A program made the translations under genes and the position numbers. From Streptomyces sp. NBC_00525 (GTDB taxonomy: Bacteria > Actinomycetota > Actinomycetes > Streptomycetales > Streptomycetaceae), in contig NZ_CP107834.1 in the NCBI RefSeq assembly GCF_036346595.1, forward strand, positions 1,364,001 through 1,428,000: a DNA stretch of 64,000 bases. The letters run 5' to 3'. How positions within the stretch are numbered: the first letter of the stretch is position 1; each line of letters starts with the position of its first letter. Of this stretch, positions 21,425 to 30,712 are shown piece by piece. The notes beneath the pieces were generated by a model. It worked only from the letters and a program-made list of their open reading frames with translations, made no database searches and had not been told where the DNA came from.

Positions 21425-23011
21425 TCAGCGCAGGCTGCGCACGTCGAGCTGCCGCAGCACCCGGTCCACGACCTCGGGGTCGGCGCCGGGTTCGCTGCGT
21501 GCGGCGAGCACCGCGTGGCGGGCGGCCGACATCATCTCGCGCTGGACGCGGCCGACCGTGCGGAACCGCTCGACGCGCCTGGCGTAGGCCTCGCGCCGTT
21601 CGTCGTCGCCCATCTCGGGGCTGATCCGGGCCCCCACCTCGTAGGCCAGCCGGTGCAGCCGCTCGACGACCTCCTCGGGGAGGTCCTCGGTCTCCTCGAT
21701 GGTCTTGAGCCGCTGCCGGGCCGCCTTCGCCGCCCGGACCGCCAGTTCCCGTTCCAGGGCCGCTTCGGCATCGGTGTCCGCGCGCACCCCGAGCCGCCGC
21801 ACCAGCCAGGGCAGGGTCAGCCCCTGGAAGACCAGGGTCACCATGATCACGGAGAACGCGATGAAGACGATCTCGTCGCGGCCGGGGAACGGACTGCCGT
21901 CGTCCGTCTCGAGCGGGATCGCCAGGGCCAGCGCGACGGAGGCCACCCCGCGCATCCCGGCCCACCACATGACGACGGTCTCCCGCCAGCTGGTGGGGAT
22001 CTCCTCGCTGACGTCCCGCCGGGTGTGCAGCCGCTTGGCCAGCCAGGTGGCGGGGAGCAGATAGAGCAGCCGTACGCCGACGACGACCGCGACGACGGCG
22101 AGGCCCCAGCCCGTCATCTCCCACCCGCGCCCGTCCGCCGTACCGAACACGTTGTGCAGTTCGAGGCCGATCAGGCCGAAGGCGATCCCGGTGACGAGGG
22201 TGTCGACGATCTCCCAGAAGGTGCGTCCGGTGAGCCGGCCGAGGACGTCGTCGGCGTCCGCGGTGTGCTCCGCGAGGAACATCGCGGTCATCAGCACGGC
22301 GAGGACGCCGGAGCCCATCAGCTCCTCGGCGAGCGCGTAGCTGACGAACGGCACCAGCAGGGTCAGCCCGACCTGGAGGGTGGCGTCGCCGAGCAGCCCC
22401 ATCAGCTTGATGGTGAGCCAGCCGAGCGCGACCCCGACCGCGACCGCGACCACGGCGGACAGCGCCAGCAGCCCGAACGCCTCGGGCAGCGAGAACGTTC
22501 CGCTGACCGCCGCCGCGATGGCCACGTGGTAGAGCACGATCGCGGTGACGTCGTTGAACAGGCCCTCGCCCTCCAGGATGGAGACCAGCCGGCGGGGCAG
22601 CCCGACCGACCCGGCGACGGCGGTGGCCGCGACCGGGTCCGGCGGGGCGACGAGCGCGCCGAGGGCGACGGCGGCGGCCAGCGGCAGCCCCGGCACGATC
22701 GCGTCGGCCACCACGGCGACCGCCGCCGTCGTCAGGAAGACCAGCGCCACGGCCAGCAGGAAGATGGGCCGCCTGTTCGCCGCGAACTGCCGCCAGGAGG
22801 TGCGCTGCACGGAGGCGTAGAGCAGCGGGGGCAGCAGGGCGGGGAGGATGATCTCCGGCGGGATGTCCACGTCGGGCACGAAGCTGGCGAAGGCCAGCAC
22901 GGCCCCGAACAGGGTCATCAGGACCGGCGCCGGCAGCTTCAGCCGGTCCCCGAGCGGCACCGTGACCACGGCTCCGAGCAGCAGCAGGAGCAGCAGTGAC
23001 ATCTGGTCCAT
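21425..23011 (-). CDS. Na+/H+ antiporter, CPA1 family
   Basis: 528 aa with about 12 TM segments, followed by a C-terminal ~130-residue cytoplasmic helical domain (ERELAVRAAKAARQRLKTI onward). The ion-binding region shows GALVAPPDPVAATAV and the EGEGLFNDVTAIV motif with conserved acidic residues. It exchanges Na+ (or K+) for H+ for pH and salt homeostasis. Convergent with the MscS gene, only 6 nt between stops. It follows rluD by 13 nt and is likely the last gene of the lspA-rluD transcript. Confidence 0.93.
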   Translation of the reverse strand: MDQMSLLLLLLLGAVVTVPLGDRLKLPAPVLMTLFGAVLAFASFVPDVDIPPEIILPALLPPLLYASVQRTSWRQFAANRRPIFLLAVALVFLTTAAVAVVADAIVPGLPLAAAVALGALVAPPDPVAATAVAGSVGLPRRLVSILEGEGLFNDVTAIVLYHVAIAAAVSGTFSLPEAFGLLALSAVVAVAVGVALGWLTIKLMGLLGDATLQVGLTLLVPFVSYALAEELMGSGVLAVLMTAMFLAEHTADADDVLGRLTGRTFWEIVDTLVTGIAFGLIGLELHNVFGTADGRGWEMTGWGLAVVAVVVGVRLLYLLPATWLAKRLHTRRDVSEEIPTSWRETVVMWWAGMRGVASVALALAIPLETDDGSPFPGRDEIVFIAFSVIMVTLVFQGLTLPWLVRRLGVRADTDAEAALERELAVRAAKAARQRLKTIEETEDLPEEVVERLHRLAYEVGARISPEMGDDERREAYARRVERFRTVGRVQREMMSAARHAVLAARSEPGADPEVVDRVLRQLDVRSLR

Positions 23012-23024
23012 GGGGGCGCCTGGT

Positions 23025-23966
23025 TCAGCGGCTCTCCGCCGCGATCCGGTCCAGCGCCCGCTGGAGGTCCTCGGGGTAGGAGCTGGTGAACTCGACCCAG
23101 CGCCCGTCCGAGGGGTGCTCGAAGCCCAGCTTGACGGCGTGCAGCCACTGCCGGGTCAGGCCGAGGCGCTTGGCCATGGTGGGGTCGGCGCCGTAGGTGA
23201 GGTCGCCGACGCAGGGGTGGCGGTGGGCGGACATGTGCACCCGGATCTGGTGGGTGCGGCCGGTCTCCAGCTTGATGTCCAGGAGGCTGGCGGCCCGGTA
23301 CGCCTCGATGAGGTCGTAGTGCGTGACGGATGCCTTGCCGTCCGCGACGACCGCCCACTTGTAGTCGTGGTTGGGGTGGCGGCCGATGGGGGCGTCGATG
23401 GTGCCGCTCATCGGGTCCGGGTGGCCCTGGACCAGCGCGTTGTACTTCTTCTCGACGACCCGGTCGCGGAACTGGGCCTTGAGCAGGGTGTAGGCGCGCT
23501 CGGACTTGGCGACGACCATCAGTCCGGAGGTGCCGACGTCGAGGCGGTGGACGATGCCCTGGCGCTCGGCGGCGCCGGAGGTGGAGATGCGGTACCCGGC
23601 GGCGGCGAGGCCGCCGATGACGGTGGTGCCGGTCCAGCCGGGGCTGGGGTGGGCGGCGACGCCGACCGGCTTCACGATGACCACGATGTCGTCGTCGTCG
23701 TGGACGATCTCCATGCCCTCGACGGGTTCGGCGACGACCCGGACCGGGGCGGGCGCCTGCGGCATCTCCACTTCCAGCCAGGCACCGCCGTGCACCCGCT
23801 CGGACTTGCCGACCACCGCGCCGTCCACCTGCACCTTGCCGGAGGCGGCCAGATCGGCGGCCTTGGTGCGGGAGAACCCGAACATCCGGGAGATGGCGGC
23901 GTCGACGCGCTCGCCCTCCAGACCATCGGGGACGGGCAGGGTGCGGACCTCGGGTTGCGTACTCAC
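23025..23966 (-). CDS. rluD: RluD-type 23S rRNA pseudouridine synthase
   Basis: 313 aa. An N-terminal S4 RNA-binding domain (residues about 15-75) precedes the RluA-family catalytic domain with [15 protein letters not shown]; Asp143 is the catalytic residue. The [17 protein letters not shown] motif is present. The family converts uridines of 23S rRNA to pseudouridine. Start GTG at 23966, chosen because upstream frame lacks the fold. It lies 23 nt behind lspA, a pairing common in bacteria. Confidence 0.95.
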   Translation of the reverse strand: MSTQPEVRTLPVPDGLEGERVDAAISRMFGFSRTKAADLAASGKVQVDGAVVGKSERVHGGAWLEVEMPQAPAPVRVVAEPVEGMEIVHDDDDIVVIVKPVGVAAHPSPGWTGTTVIGGLAAAGYRISTSGAAERQGIVHRLDVGTSGLMVVAKSERAYTLLKAQFRDRVVEKKYNALVQGHPDPMSGTIDAPIGRHPNHDYKWAVVADGKASVTHYDLIEAYRAASLLDIKLETGRTHQIRVHMSAHRHPCVGDLTYGADPTMAKRLGLTRQWLHAVKLGFEHPSDGRWVEFTSSYPEDLQRALDRIAAESR

Positions 23967-23989
23967 CAGTCGAGTATGCCTTGCGTCCC

Positions 23990-24613
23990 CTAGTCCTTGT
24001 GCACGGTGCCGTCCGGGTCCAGGCCCTTGAAGGAGAGGAGCACGATCAGGATGCCGCCGCAGACGATCGCGGAGTCGGCCAGGTTGAAGATGGCGAAGTG
24101 CGCGGGGGCGATGAAGTCCACCACCGCGCCCTCGAACACGCCCGGCGCGCGGAAGATGCGGTCGGTGAGGTTGCCGAGCGCCCCGCCGAGCAGCAGCCCG
24201 AGCGCGATGGCCCACGGCAGGCTGTACAGCTTGCGGGCGAGCCGGGCGATCACCACGATGACGGTCGCCGCGATGGCCGTGAAGATGAAGGTGAACGCCT
24301 CGCCGAAGCCGAAGGCGGCGCCCGAGTTGCGGATGGCGTCGAGTTTGAGCCAGTCGCCGATCAGCTCGATCGGCTCCTGGTGCTCCAGCTTCGCCACGAC
24401 GAGCATCTTGCTGCCGAGGTCGATGAGGTAGGCGACGAGGGCGACGCAGAACAGCAGGATGACCCGGCGCCGGCGGGTGGCCGCCGACCGGTCGACCGCG
24501 GTGGCCCCGGCCTCGGCCGTGGCGCCGGTGTCCTGCCCCTCCGGCGCCGCCTCGCCGTCGCCCTCGGTTCCGGTGATGTCCGGCGTGTCGATGATGCGCT
24601 CCGCCTCAGCCAC
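23990..24613 (-). CDS. lspA: Prolipoprotein signal peptidase II
   Basis: 207 aa. Cleaves the signal peptide of lipoproteins at the lipobox in the cytoplasmic membrane. Four TM segments; the aspartyl protease dyad is in NLTDRI (Asp151) and FNLADS (Asp180), with the NSGAAFG motif before them. It has a ~48-residue acidic/Ala-rich cytoplasmic N-terminal extension absent from short LspA proteins. GTG start at 24613. Operon lspA-rluD-antiporter. Confidence 0.96.
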   Translation of the reverse strand: MAEAERIIDTPDITGTEGDGEAAPEGQDTGATAEAGATAVDRSAATRRRRVILLFCVALVAYLIDLGSKMLVVAKLEHQEPIELIGDWLKLDAIRNSGAAFGFGEAFTFIFTAIAATVIVVIARLARKLYSLPWAIALGLLLGGALGNLTDRIFRAPGVFEGAVVDFIAPAHFAIFNLADSAIVCGGILIVLLSFKGLDPDGTVHKD

Positions 24614-24671
24614 GTGAGTCCCTCAACCTAGTTCCCGACTGATAGTCGAGGGTACGGCACAGGTGTGCGGG

Positions 24672-25364
24672 TCAGCCCCTTCGCTCCTGCTTCTGCTTGT
24701 CCTCGACACAGAGGGTGGCCCGGGGGAACGCCTGCATCCGCGCCTTGCCGATCGGCTTGCCGCAGACCTCGCACAGCCCGTACGTACCGGCCTCCAGCCG
24801 GGCCAGTGCCCGCTCGGTCTGGTCCAGCATCTCCTGCGCGTTGGCGGCGAGCTGCATCTCGTGCTCGCGGGTGATGTTCTTGGTGCCGGTGTCGGCCTCG
24901 TCGTCGCCCGCCCCGTCGCCGGAGTCCCGCATCAGCCCGGCGAGCGCCATGCCGGACGCCTCCAGCTCGTTGCGGAGCCTGGTCACGTCACCGGTCAGCT
25001 CCTCGCGCGCGGAGGCGACCTCCTCGGCCGTCCAGGGCTCCTCGCCCGGCCGCACGGCCAGCTCGCCGGGCGCCGTGGCGGCGCGGGCGGGCGGCACCGG
25101 CGCCGTGTCCTGGTCGGCGGTTCGCGTACTGGCCGGGCTCTTCTTGGCTGCCACCGTGTGGGCTCCCGTCTGCTCGGCGGCCTCGGCCGCCCCCGTGGTC
25201 GCCGGGGCCGCGTCGGCCCCGGTCTTCTTCGGCGTGGTCCTGCGGCCCTCCGCCGAGGAGGCGGAGGTCTTCTTCCCTGCGGACGCCGTCTTCTTCGCCG
25301 CCGTCTTCTTCGCCGCTGCCTTCTTGGCCGGCGCCTTCTTCGCGGGCGCCTTCTTCTCCACCAT
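24672..25364 (-). CDS. TraR/DksA-type zinc-finger protein with Lys/Ala-rich H1-like tail
   Basis: 230 aa from the ATG at 25364 (AAGGGG about 9 nt upstream); the frame is open further upstream. Residues 2-47 are a basic AKK-repeat tail like histone H1 or HupS C-termini; a coiled-coil region (about 112-195) and a DksA-type zinc finger follow. The finger has Cys198, Cys201 and Cys219, but the fourth position reads CVED, with Asp222. DksA/TraR proteins bind the RNA polymerase secondary channel; the basic tail suggests an added DNA contact. Tail function is inference. Confidence 0.88.
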   Translation of the reverse strand: MVEKKAPAKKAPAKKAAAKKTAAKKTASAGKKTSASSAEGRRTTPKKTGADAAPATTGAAEAAEQTGAHTVAAKKSPASTRTADQDTAPVPPARAATAPGELAVRPGEEPWTAEEVASAREELTGDVTRLRNELEASGMALAGLMRDSGDGAGDDEADTGTKNITREHEMQLAANAQEMLDQTERALARLEAGTYGLCEVCGKPIGKARMQAFPRATLCVEDKQKQERRG

Positions 25365-25626
25365 GGCCGCGGCCCCTTCACGGATTGTGATCTTGCACGC
25401 GAGTCGTGCTGGGACGATAAGTCGACCCCGCCCGCGCGGCAACCGGGCACGCCGCCGCACCGCCCCTCCCCGCGCCCTCCCGTGTCCGGATCACCGCGTG
25501 CCTGCATCCGTTGTGCCCAGCTCCCCGCCGGGTAATCCGGCCTTCGCCCCGTGCGCCCCGCCGTGCTCCGGTCCGGTGCGGGCCGTATGGCCATTCGGGT
25601 CACGCCCGGCCCCCGCCCAAACCGGT
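25365..25626. other. Intergenic region between traR/dksA-like gene and ileS promoter
   Basis: No coding sequence that I trust. The first ~70 bp, upstream of the minus-strand TraR/DksA-like gene, are less GC-rich and should contain its promoter; I cannot pick a clear -10/-35 pair. The rest is GC-rich sequence ahead of the ileS promoter at 25627. Confidence 0.4.
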
Positions 25627-25655
25627 CGGACAGTGCCCGCCGCGGCCCGTACACT
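25627..25655 (+). promoter_or_regulatory. Putative ileS promoter
   Basis: CGGACA (25627-25632), 17-nt spacer, TACACT (25650-25655): a reasonable housekeeping sigma (HrdB-like) promoter. Transcription would begin about 25662, directly ahead of the T-box stem I sequence, which supports the assignment. Confidence 0.6.
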
Positions 25656-25661
25656 GGCCTC

Positions 25662-25916
25662 AGCGAGAGGCGTGGATGGGACGAGTAGCGTCGTACGCGG
25701 CCAGCAGCGATCCGGGGACGGTGGGAGCCCGGAGGCGAGCGCGACGCGAAGATCACCCCGGAGCCGCCGGAAGAACGCCCCGAGCGGGCCAGTAGAACCG
25801 GCATCGCACCCCAATGAGGGGGTCCGGGGCGCAGGCCCGGGGCCAAGGAGGGTGGTACCGCGGGGACCGGCTCGGTTCTCGTCCCTCCGACGGAAGAGGA
25901 CGCGTCCGCCGGAGGA
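25662..25916 (+). ncRNA. T-box leader of ileS (actinobacterial, translational type)
   Basis: The conserved T-box core GGGTGGTACCGCG lies at 25850-25862; its TGGT bulge (25853-25856) can pair with the ACCA end of uncharged tRNA-Ile. Upstream, GAGTA (about 25683-25687) and GAAG-ATC (25748-25754) fit the specifier loop, giving isoleucine codon ATC at 25752-25754. Downstream, CCTCCG (25884-25889) is complementary to CGGAGG (25910-25915), which contains the ileS ribosome-binding site. So the leader should sequester the site and release it when tRNA-Ile is uncharged, as known for short-stem-I ileS T-boxes of Actinobacteria. Confidence 0.92.
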
Positions 25917-25925
25917 AGCCCGCAC

Positions 25926-28900
25926 ATGACATCGCCGCAGTACCGCCAGGTACCCGCCCAGGTCGACCTGCCCGCCCTCGAGCACGCCGTGCTCGACTTC
26001 TGGCGCGAGAGCAAGGTCTTCCGCAAGAGCCTCGACCAGTCCGAGGGCCGCCCCGAGTGGGTGTTCTACGAGGGCCCGCCGACCGCCAACGGCATGCCCG
26101 GCGCCCACCACATCGAGGCCCGCGTCTTCAAGGACGTCTTCCCCCGCTTCCGGACCATGCAGGGCTACCACGTGGGCCGCAAGGCCGGCTGGGACTGCCA
26201 CGGCCTGCCGGTCGAGCTCGCGGTCGAGAAGGAGCTGGGCTTCAACGGCAAGAAGGACATCGAGGCGTACGGCATCGCCGAGTTCAACGCCAAGTGCCGC
26301 GAGTCCGTGACCCGGCACACCGACGCCTTCGCCGAGCTGACGACCCGCATGGGCTACTGGGTCGACCTCGACGACGCGTACCGCACGATGGACCCCGAGT
26401 ACGTCGAGTCCGTGTGGTGGTCGCTGAAGGAGATCTTCAACAAGGGGCTGCTGGTCCAGGACCACCGCGTCGCCCCCTGGTGCCCCCGCTGCGGCACCGG
26501 CCTGTCCGACCACGAGCTGGCGCAGGGCTACGAGACGGTCGTCGACCCCTCGGTCTTCGTGCGCTTCCCGCTCACCTCCGGCCCGCTGGCCGGCGAGGCG
26601 GCGCTGCTGGTCTGGACGACGACCCCGTGGACCCTGGTGTCCAACACCGCCGTCGCCGCCCACCCGGACGTCGCCTACGTGGTCGCGACGAACGGCGAGG
26701 AGAAGCTCGTCGTCGCCCGGCCGCTGGTCGAGAAGGCCCTCGGCGAGGGCTGGGAGCTCACCGGGCAGACGTTCACCGGCCGCGAGATGGAGCGCTGGAC
26801 GTACGAGCGCCCGTTCGCCCTCGTCGACTTCCCGGCCGAGGCGCACTACGTCGTCAACGCCGAGTACGTGACGACCGAGGACGGTACGGGTCTGGTCCAC
26901 CAGTCCCCCGCCTTCGGCGCCGACGACCTCCTGGTCTGCAAGGCGTACGGCCTGCCGGTGGTCAACCCGGTCCGCCCCGACGGCACCTTCGAGGAGGACC
27001 TGCCCCTGGTCGGCGGGGTCTTCTTCAAGAAGGCCGACGAGGCGCTGACCGAGGACCTCAAGGACCGCGGCCTGCTCTTCCGCCACGTCCCGTACGAGCA
27101 CAGCTACCCGCACTGCTGGCGCTGCCACACCGCCCTGCTGTACTACGCGCAGCCGTCCTGGTACATCCGCACGACGGCGGTCAAGGAGCGGCTGCTCCAG
27201 GAGAACGAGAAGACCAACTGGTTCCCGGACTCGGTCAAGCACGGCCGCTTCGGCGACTGGCTGACCAACAACGTCGACTGGGCGCTCTCCCGCAACCGCT
27301 ACTGGGGCACCCCGCTGCCGATCTGGCGCTGCGAGGAGGGCCACCTCACCTGCGTGGGCTCGCGCGCCGAGCTGGGCGAGCTGGCCGGCTCCGACCTCTC
27401 CCGCCTGGACCCGCACCGCCCGTTCATCGACGACGTGACCTTCGCCTGTACGCACGAGGGCTGCGGCCTGGAGGCGCGCCGGGTCCCGGAGGTCATCGAC
27501 GCCTGGTACGACTCGGGCTCGATGCCGTTCGCGCAGTGGGGCTACCCGTACAAGAACAAGGAGATCTTCGAGAGCCGGTACCCGGCGCAGTTCATCTCGG
27601 AGGCCATCGACCAGACCCGCGGCTGGTTCTACACGCTGATGGCGGTCGGCACGCTGGTCTTCGACAAGTCGTCCTACGAGAACGTGGTCTGCCTGGGCCA
27701 CATCCTCGCCGAGGACGGCCGCAAGATGTCCAAGCACCTGGGCAACATCCTCCAGCCGATCCCGCTCATGGACCAGCACGGCGCCGACGCGGTCCGCTGG
27801 TTCATGGCGGCGGGCGGCTCCCCCTGGGCGGCCCGGCGGGTCGGTCACGGCACGATCCAGGAGGTCGTCCGCAAGACGCTCCTCACCTACTGGAACACGG
27901 TCGCCTTCCAGGCCCTGTACGCCCGCACCTCGAACTGGGCGCCCTCGGCCGCCGACCCGGCGCCCGCCGACCGCACGGTCCTGGACCGCTGGCTGCTGGG
28001 CGAGCTGAACACCCTGGTCGAGCAGGTCACCCGGGCGCTGGAGGGCTACGACACCCAGCGGGCCGGCAAGCTGCTGTCCGCGTTCGTCGACGACCTGTCC
28101 AACTGGTACGTGCGCCGCTCCCGCCGCCGCTTCTGGCAGGGCGACAAGGCGGCCCTGCGCACGCTGCACGAGGTCGTCGAGACGGTGACCCGGCTGATGG
28201 CCCCGCTCACCCCGTTCATCACCGAGCGGGTCTGGCAGGACCTGGTGGTGCCGGTCACCCCGGACGCGCCGGAGTCGGTCCACCTGTCGTCCTGGCCGAA
28301 GGCGGACCCGGCGGCCGTCGACCCCGCCCTCTCGGCGCAGATGGCGCTCGTGCGCCGGCTGGTCGAGCTGGGCCGGGCCACCCGCGCCGAGTCCGGCGTC
28401 AAGACCCGTCAGCCGCTCTCCCGCGCCCTGGTGGCGGCCTCCGGCTTCGAGGCCCTCTCCGCCGAGCTGCGCGCCCAGATCACGGAGGAGCTGAACGTCA
28501 CCTCGCTGGCCTCGCTGTCCGAGGTGGGCGGCTCGCTGGTCGACACCACGGCCAAGGCGAACTTCCGGGCGCTCGGCAAGCGCTTCGGCAAGGGCGTCCA
28601 GGCGGTGGCCAAGGCCGTGGCCAACGCGGACGCGGCGGCCCTGTCGCTGGCCCTGCGCGAGTCGGGCACCGCCTCCGTGGAGGTGGAGGGCGAGCCGATC
28701 GCCCTCGCCCCGGACGAGGTGATCATCACGGAGACCCCGCGCGAGGGCTGGTCGGTCGCCTCCGACTCGGGCGCCACGGTCGCGCTGGACCTGGAGATCA
28801 CCCCGGAGCTGCGGCGCGCGGGGCTGGCCCGTGACGCGATCCGCCTGATCCAGGAGGCCCGCAAGAACAGCGGCCTGGACGTCGCGGACCGCATCGCCGT

Positions 28901-29078
28901 CCGCTGGACCTCCACCTCCCCCGCGACGGCGGAGGCCCTCACCGAGCACGCGACGCTGATCGCGGACGAGGTGCTCGCGCTGGACTACGCCCGGGGCGAG
29001 GCGGACGCCGCGTACGGCACGCCCTTCGAGGACGAGACCCTCGCCCTGACGTTCCGCCTCCGCAAGACGCAGGCGTAA
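25926..29078 (+). CDS. ileS: Isoleucyl-tRNA synthetase, type 2 with GXHH signature
   Basis: 1050 aa class Ia synthetase attaching isoleucine to tRNA-Ile. The first ATP-binding motif reads PGAHHIE (Gly59-Ala60-His61-His62) where most enzymes have HxGH; the second is KMSKH (600-604). An editing (CP1) domain lies between (VWTTTPWTLVSNTA), and the anticodon-binding region follows. Length and sequence fit the IleRS2 type found in actinobacteria. GGAGGA at 25911-25916 is sequestered by the T-box leader. This appears to be the housekeeping copy, as no second ileS is in view. Confidence 0.97.
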   Translation: MTSPQYRQVPAQVDLPALEHAVLDFWRESKVFRKSLDQSEGRPEWVFYEGPPTANGMPGAHHIEARVFKDVFPRFRTMQGYHVGRKAGWDCHGLPVELAVEKELGFNGKKDIEAYGIAEFNAKCRESVTRHTDAFAELTTRMGYWVDLDDAYRTMDPEYVESVWWSLKEIFNKGLLVQDHRVAPWCPRCGTGLSDHELAQGYETVVDPSVFVRFPLTSGPLAGEAALLVWTTTPWTLVSNTAVAAHPDVAYVVATNGEEKLVVARPLVEKALGEGWELTGQTFTGREMERWTYERPFALVDFPAEAHYVVNAEYVTTEDGTGLVHQSPAFGADDLLVCKAYGLPVVNPVRPDGTFEEDLPLVGGVFFKKADEALTEDLKDRGLLFRHVPYEHSYPHCWRCHTALLYYAQPSWYIRTTAVKERLLQENEKTNWFPDSVKHGRFGDWLTNNVDWALSRNRYWGTPLPIWRCEEGHLTCVGSRAELGELAGSDLSRLDPHRPFIDDVTFACTHEGCGLEARRVPEVIDAWYDSGSMPFAQWGYPYKNKEIFESRYPAQFISEAIDQTRGWFYTLMAVGTLVFDKSSYENVVCLGHILAEDGRKMSKHLGNILQPIPLMDQHGADAVRWFMAAGGSPWAARRVGHGTIQEVVRKTLLTYWNTVAFQALYARTSNWAPSAADPAPADRTVLDRWLLGELNTLVEQVTRALEGYDTQRAGKLLSAFVDDLSNWYVRRSRRRFWQGDKAALRTLHEVVETVTRLMAPLTPFITERVWQDLVVPVTPDAPESVHLSSWPKADPAAVDPALSAQMALVRRLVELGRATRAESGVKTRQPLSRALVAASGFEALSAELRAQITEELNVTSLASLSEVGGSLVDTTAKANFRALGKRFGKGVQAVAKAVANADAAALSLALRESGTASVEVEGEPIALAPDEVIITETPREGWSVASDSGATVALDLEITPELRRAGLARDAIRLIQEARKNSGLDVADRIAVRWTSTSPATAEALTEHATLIADEVLALDYARGEADAAYGTPFEDETLALTFRLRKTQA

Positions 29079-29090
29079 CCACCGCACGCG

Positions 29091-29132
29091 AAAGGGCCGG
29101 GCCCCGGGGAAAACCCCGGGGCCCGGCCCTTT
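29091..29132. terminator. Perfect 19-bp bidirectional terminator between ileS and divIVA
   Basis: Stem 29091-29109 with 29114-29132, perfectly paired, AAAA tetraloop, flanked on both sides by A or T runs (AAA...TTT). It lies 12 nt after the ileS stop and 38 nt past the divIVA stop, so it works in both directions and isolates the two operons. Confidence 0.93.
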
Positions 29133-29170
29133 GCCTGCCGACGGCTACGCGCTCGACGAGCGCGCGCCGC

Positions 29171-30307
29171 TCAGTTGTCGTCCTCGTCGATCAGGAAGCC
29201 CCGCATCGGCGACGGAGCCTGCATCGGCTGCGGCGCCTGCGGCCGCACCGGTGCCATCGGCTGCGTCATCGCCGGGGACATCTGCTGCTGGCCGCCGTAC
29301 GACGGGCCACCGCCCATGGACGGGTTGCCGCCACCCATCGGCGGGTTGCCGTGACCGCCGTGGCCACCGCTCATGGAGTGACCCATGGCACCCGCGCCGG
29401 CCGGGGCCAGCGAGGGCGACGGCGGCAGCGAGGCGGCGGCCGGCGTCCGCGGCGGGGCCAGCGAGTCGTCCGACTGGGTCTCCAGCTGGCGCAGCTGGCT
29501 CTCCAGGTAGGACTTCAGACGCGTGCGGTACTCGCGCTCGAAGCCGCGCAGGTCCTCGACCTTGCGCTCCAGCGTCGCGCGGGCCGACTCCAGCGAGCCC
29601 ATCGCCACGCGGTGCTTCTCCTGGGCGTCCCGCTCCAGCGCGTCCGCCTTGGCGCGGGCGTCCCGCTCCAGGCCCTCGGCGCGGCTGCGCGCCTCGCCGA
29701 CGATCTTGTTGGCCTCGGACCGGGCCTCCGCGATCGCCTGGTCGGCGGTCTGCTGGGCCAGGGACAGGACACGGGCGGCGCTGTCGCCACCGGGGCCCTG
29801 CTGCTGCTGCATCTGCGGCGGCGGCTGCATCTGCTGCATCTGCTGCTGCGGGTTGTGACCGCCCATGGGGCCGCCCATCGGTCCGCCCATGGGACCACCC
29901 TGCATCGGGCCGGGGCCGTGGGGGCCCTGCGGTCCGGGACCGTGCGGGCCCTGGGGGCCGTGGCCGCTGGGACCGGCCGGCAGCTGCGGAGCACCACCTG
30001 GCAGTTGGGGGGGACCCATCTGCGGGGGCTGCTGCTGAACCGGCGGGCCCGATATGGCGGCGGGCACCGGGGCACCGGGCCGCTCCTGCTGCTCCGGCGG
30101 CTTGCGCATGCCCTGCTGCTGGTTCTGCGCGGCGGCACGCGTGGCGGCGGCCAGCTTGGCGCGCAGGTCCTCGTTCTCACGGAGCAGGCGGGTCAGCTCC
30201 GACTCGACCTCGTCGAGGAAGGCATCGACCTCGTCCTCGTCGTAGCCCTCTCGGAGGCGGACCGTCGTGAACTGCTTGTTCCGCACGTCCTCGGGAGTCA
30301 GCGGCAT
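29171..30307 (-). CDS. divIVA: DivIVA/Wag31 polar growth protein
   Basis: 378 aa. The N-terminal membrane-binding crossed-loop domain (LTPEDVRNKQFTTVRLREGY) is followed by a first coiled coil (DEDEVDAFLDEVESELTRLL). A long Gln/Pro/Gly/Met-rich disordered linker spans about residues 70-170, then a second long coiled coil (ARSEANKIVGEARSRAEGLE) and a Gly/Met-rich tail ending RGFLIDEDDN. It assembles at hyphal tips and recruits the polar growth machinery. ATG at 30307 with AGGTGAAGAAG upstream. Last gene of the dcw block. Confidence 0.97.
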   Translation of the reverse strand: MPLTPEDVRNKQFTTVRLREGYDEDEVDAFLDEVESELTRLLRENEDLRAKLAAATRAAAQNQQQGMRKPPEQQERPGAPVPAAISGPPVQQQPPQMGPPQLPGGAPQLPAGPSGHGPQGPHGPGPQGPHGPGPMQGGPMGGPMGGPMGGHNPQQQMQQMQPPPQMQQQQGPGGDSAARVLSLAQQTADQAIAEARSEANKIVGEARSRAEGLERDARAKADALERDAQEKHRVAMGSLESARATLERKVEDLRGFEREYRTRLKSYLESQLRQLETQSDDSLAPPRTPAAASLPPSPSLAPAGAGAMGHSMSGGHGGHGNPPMGGGNPSMGGGPSYGGQQQMSPAMTQPMAPVRPQAPQPMQAPSPMRGFLIDEDDN

Positions 30308-30356
30308 CTCTTCTTCACCTCTACGTAGTCGTCGGCAGTCGGCAAGACGGTATCGC

Positions 30357-30641
30357 TCACAGCCCGCTCACAATGCTGATCAGGATGGAAACGATGATCA
30401 TCAGAACGAAGAAGGACAGGTCGAGTGCCACGCCCCCGAGACGCAGCGGCGGGATGAACCGCCGCAGGAGCTTGAGCGGTGGATCGGTGACCGTGTACGT
30501 CGTCTCGAGTACGACCACCATCGGCTTGCCCGGCTGCCATGAACGTGCGAACTGGAAGACGTAGTCCATGACGAGCCTGAAGATCAGCACGATGAGGAAA
30601 CACATCAACGCGATGTAGACAACACTTTGTGCGACGCCCAT
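30357..30641 (-). CDS. yggT: YggT-family membrane protein
   Basis: 94 aa with two TM segments (VYIALMCFLIVLIFRLVMDY and LSFFVLMIIVSILISIVSGL) and the PPLKLLRRFIPP motif between them, typical of YggT/YlmG. It sits between sepF and divIVA as in most Gram-positive dcw clusters, suggesting a role in septum or membrane organisation; the molecular function is unsettled. Confidence 0.94.
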   Translation of the reverse strand: MGVAQSVVYIALMCFLIVLIFRLVMDYVFQFARSWQPGKPMVVVLETTYTVTDPPLKLLRRFIPPLRLGGVALDLSFFVLMIIVSILISIVSGL

Positions 30642-30712
30642 CCTCGCGCTTCCCTCTCCCCTGGCTCTCGTAGCTCCGGCCTCCCGGCCGGGTTGTTCCC
30701 GGTGTCGTGTTC

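Noticed and set aside
25491..29087. 1198-aa open frame antisense to ileS
   Set aside because: Low-complexity Arg/Val/Gly composition, no motif or ribosome-binding site; ileS is unmistakable.
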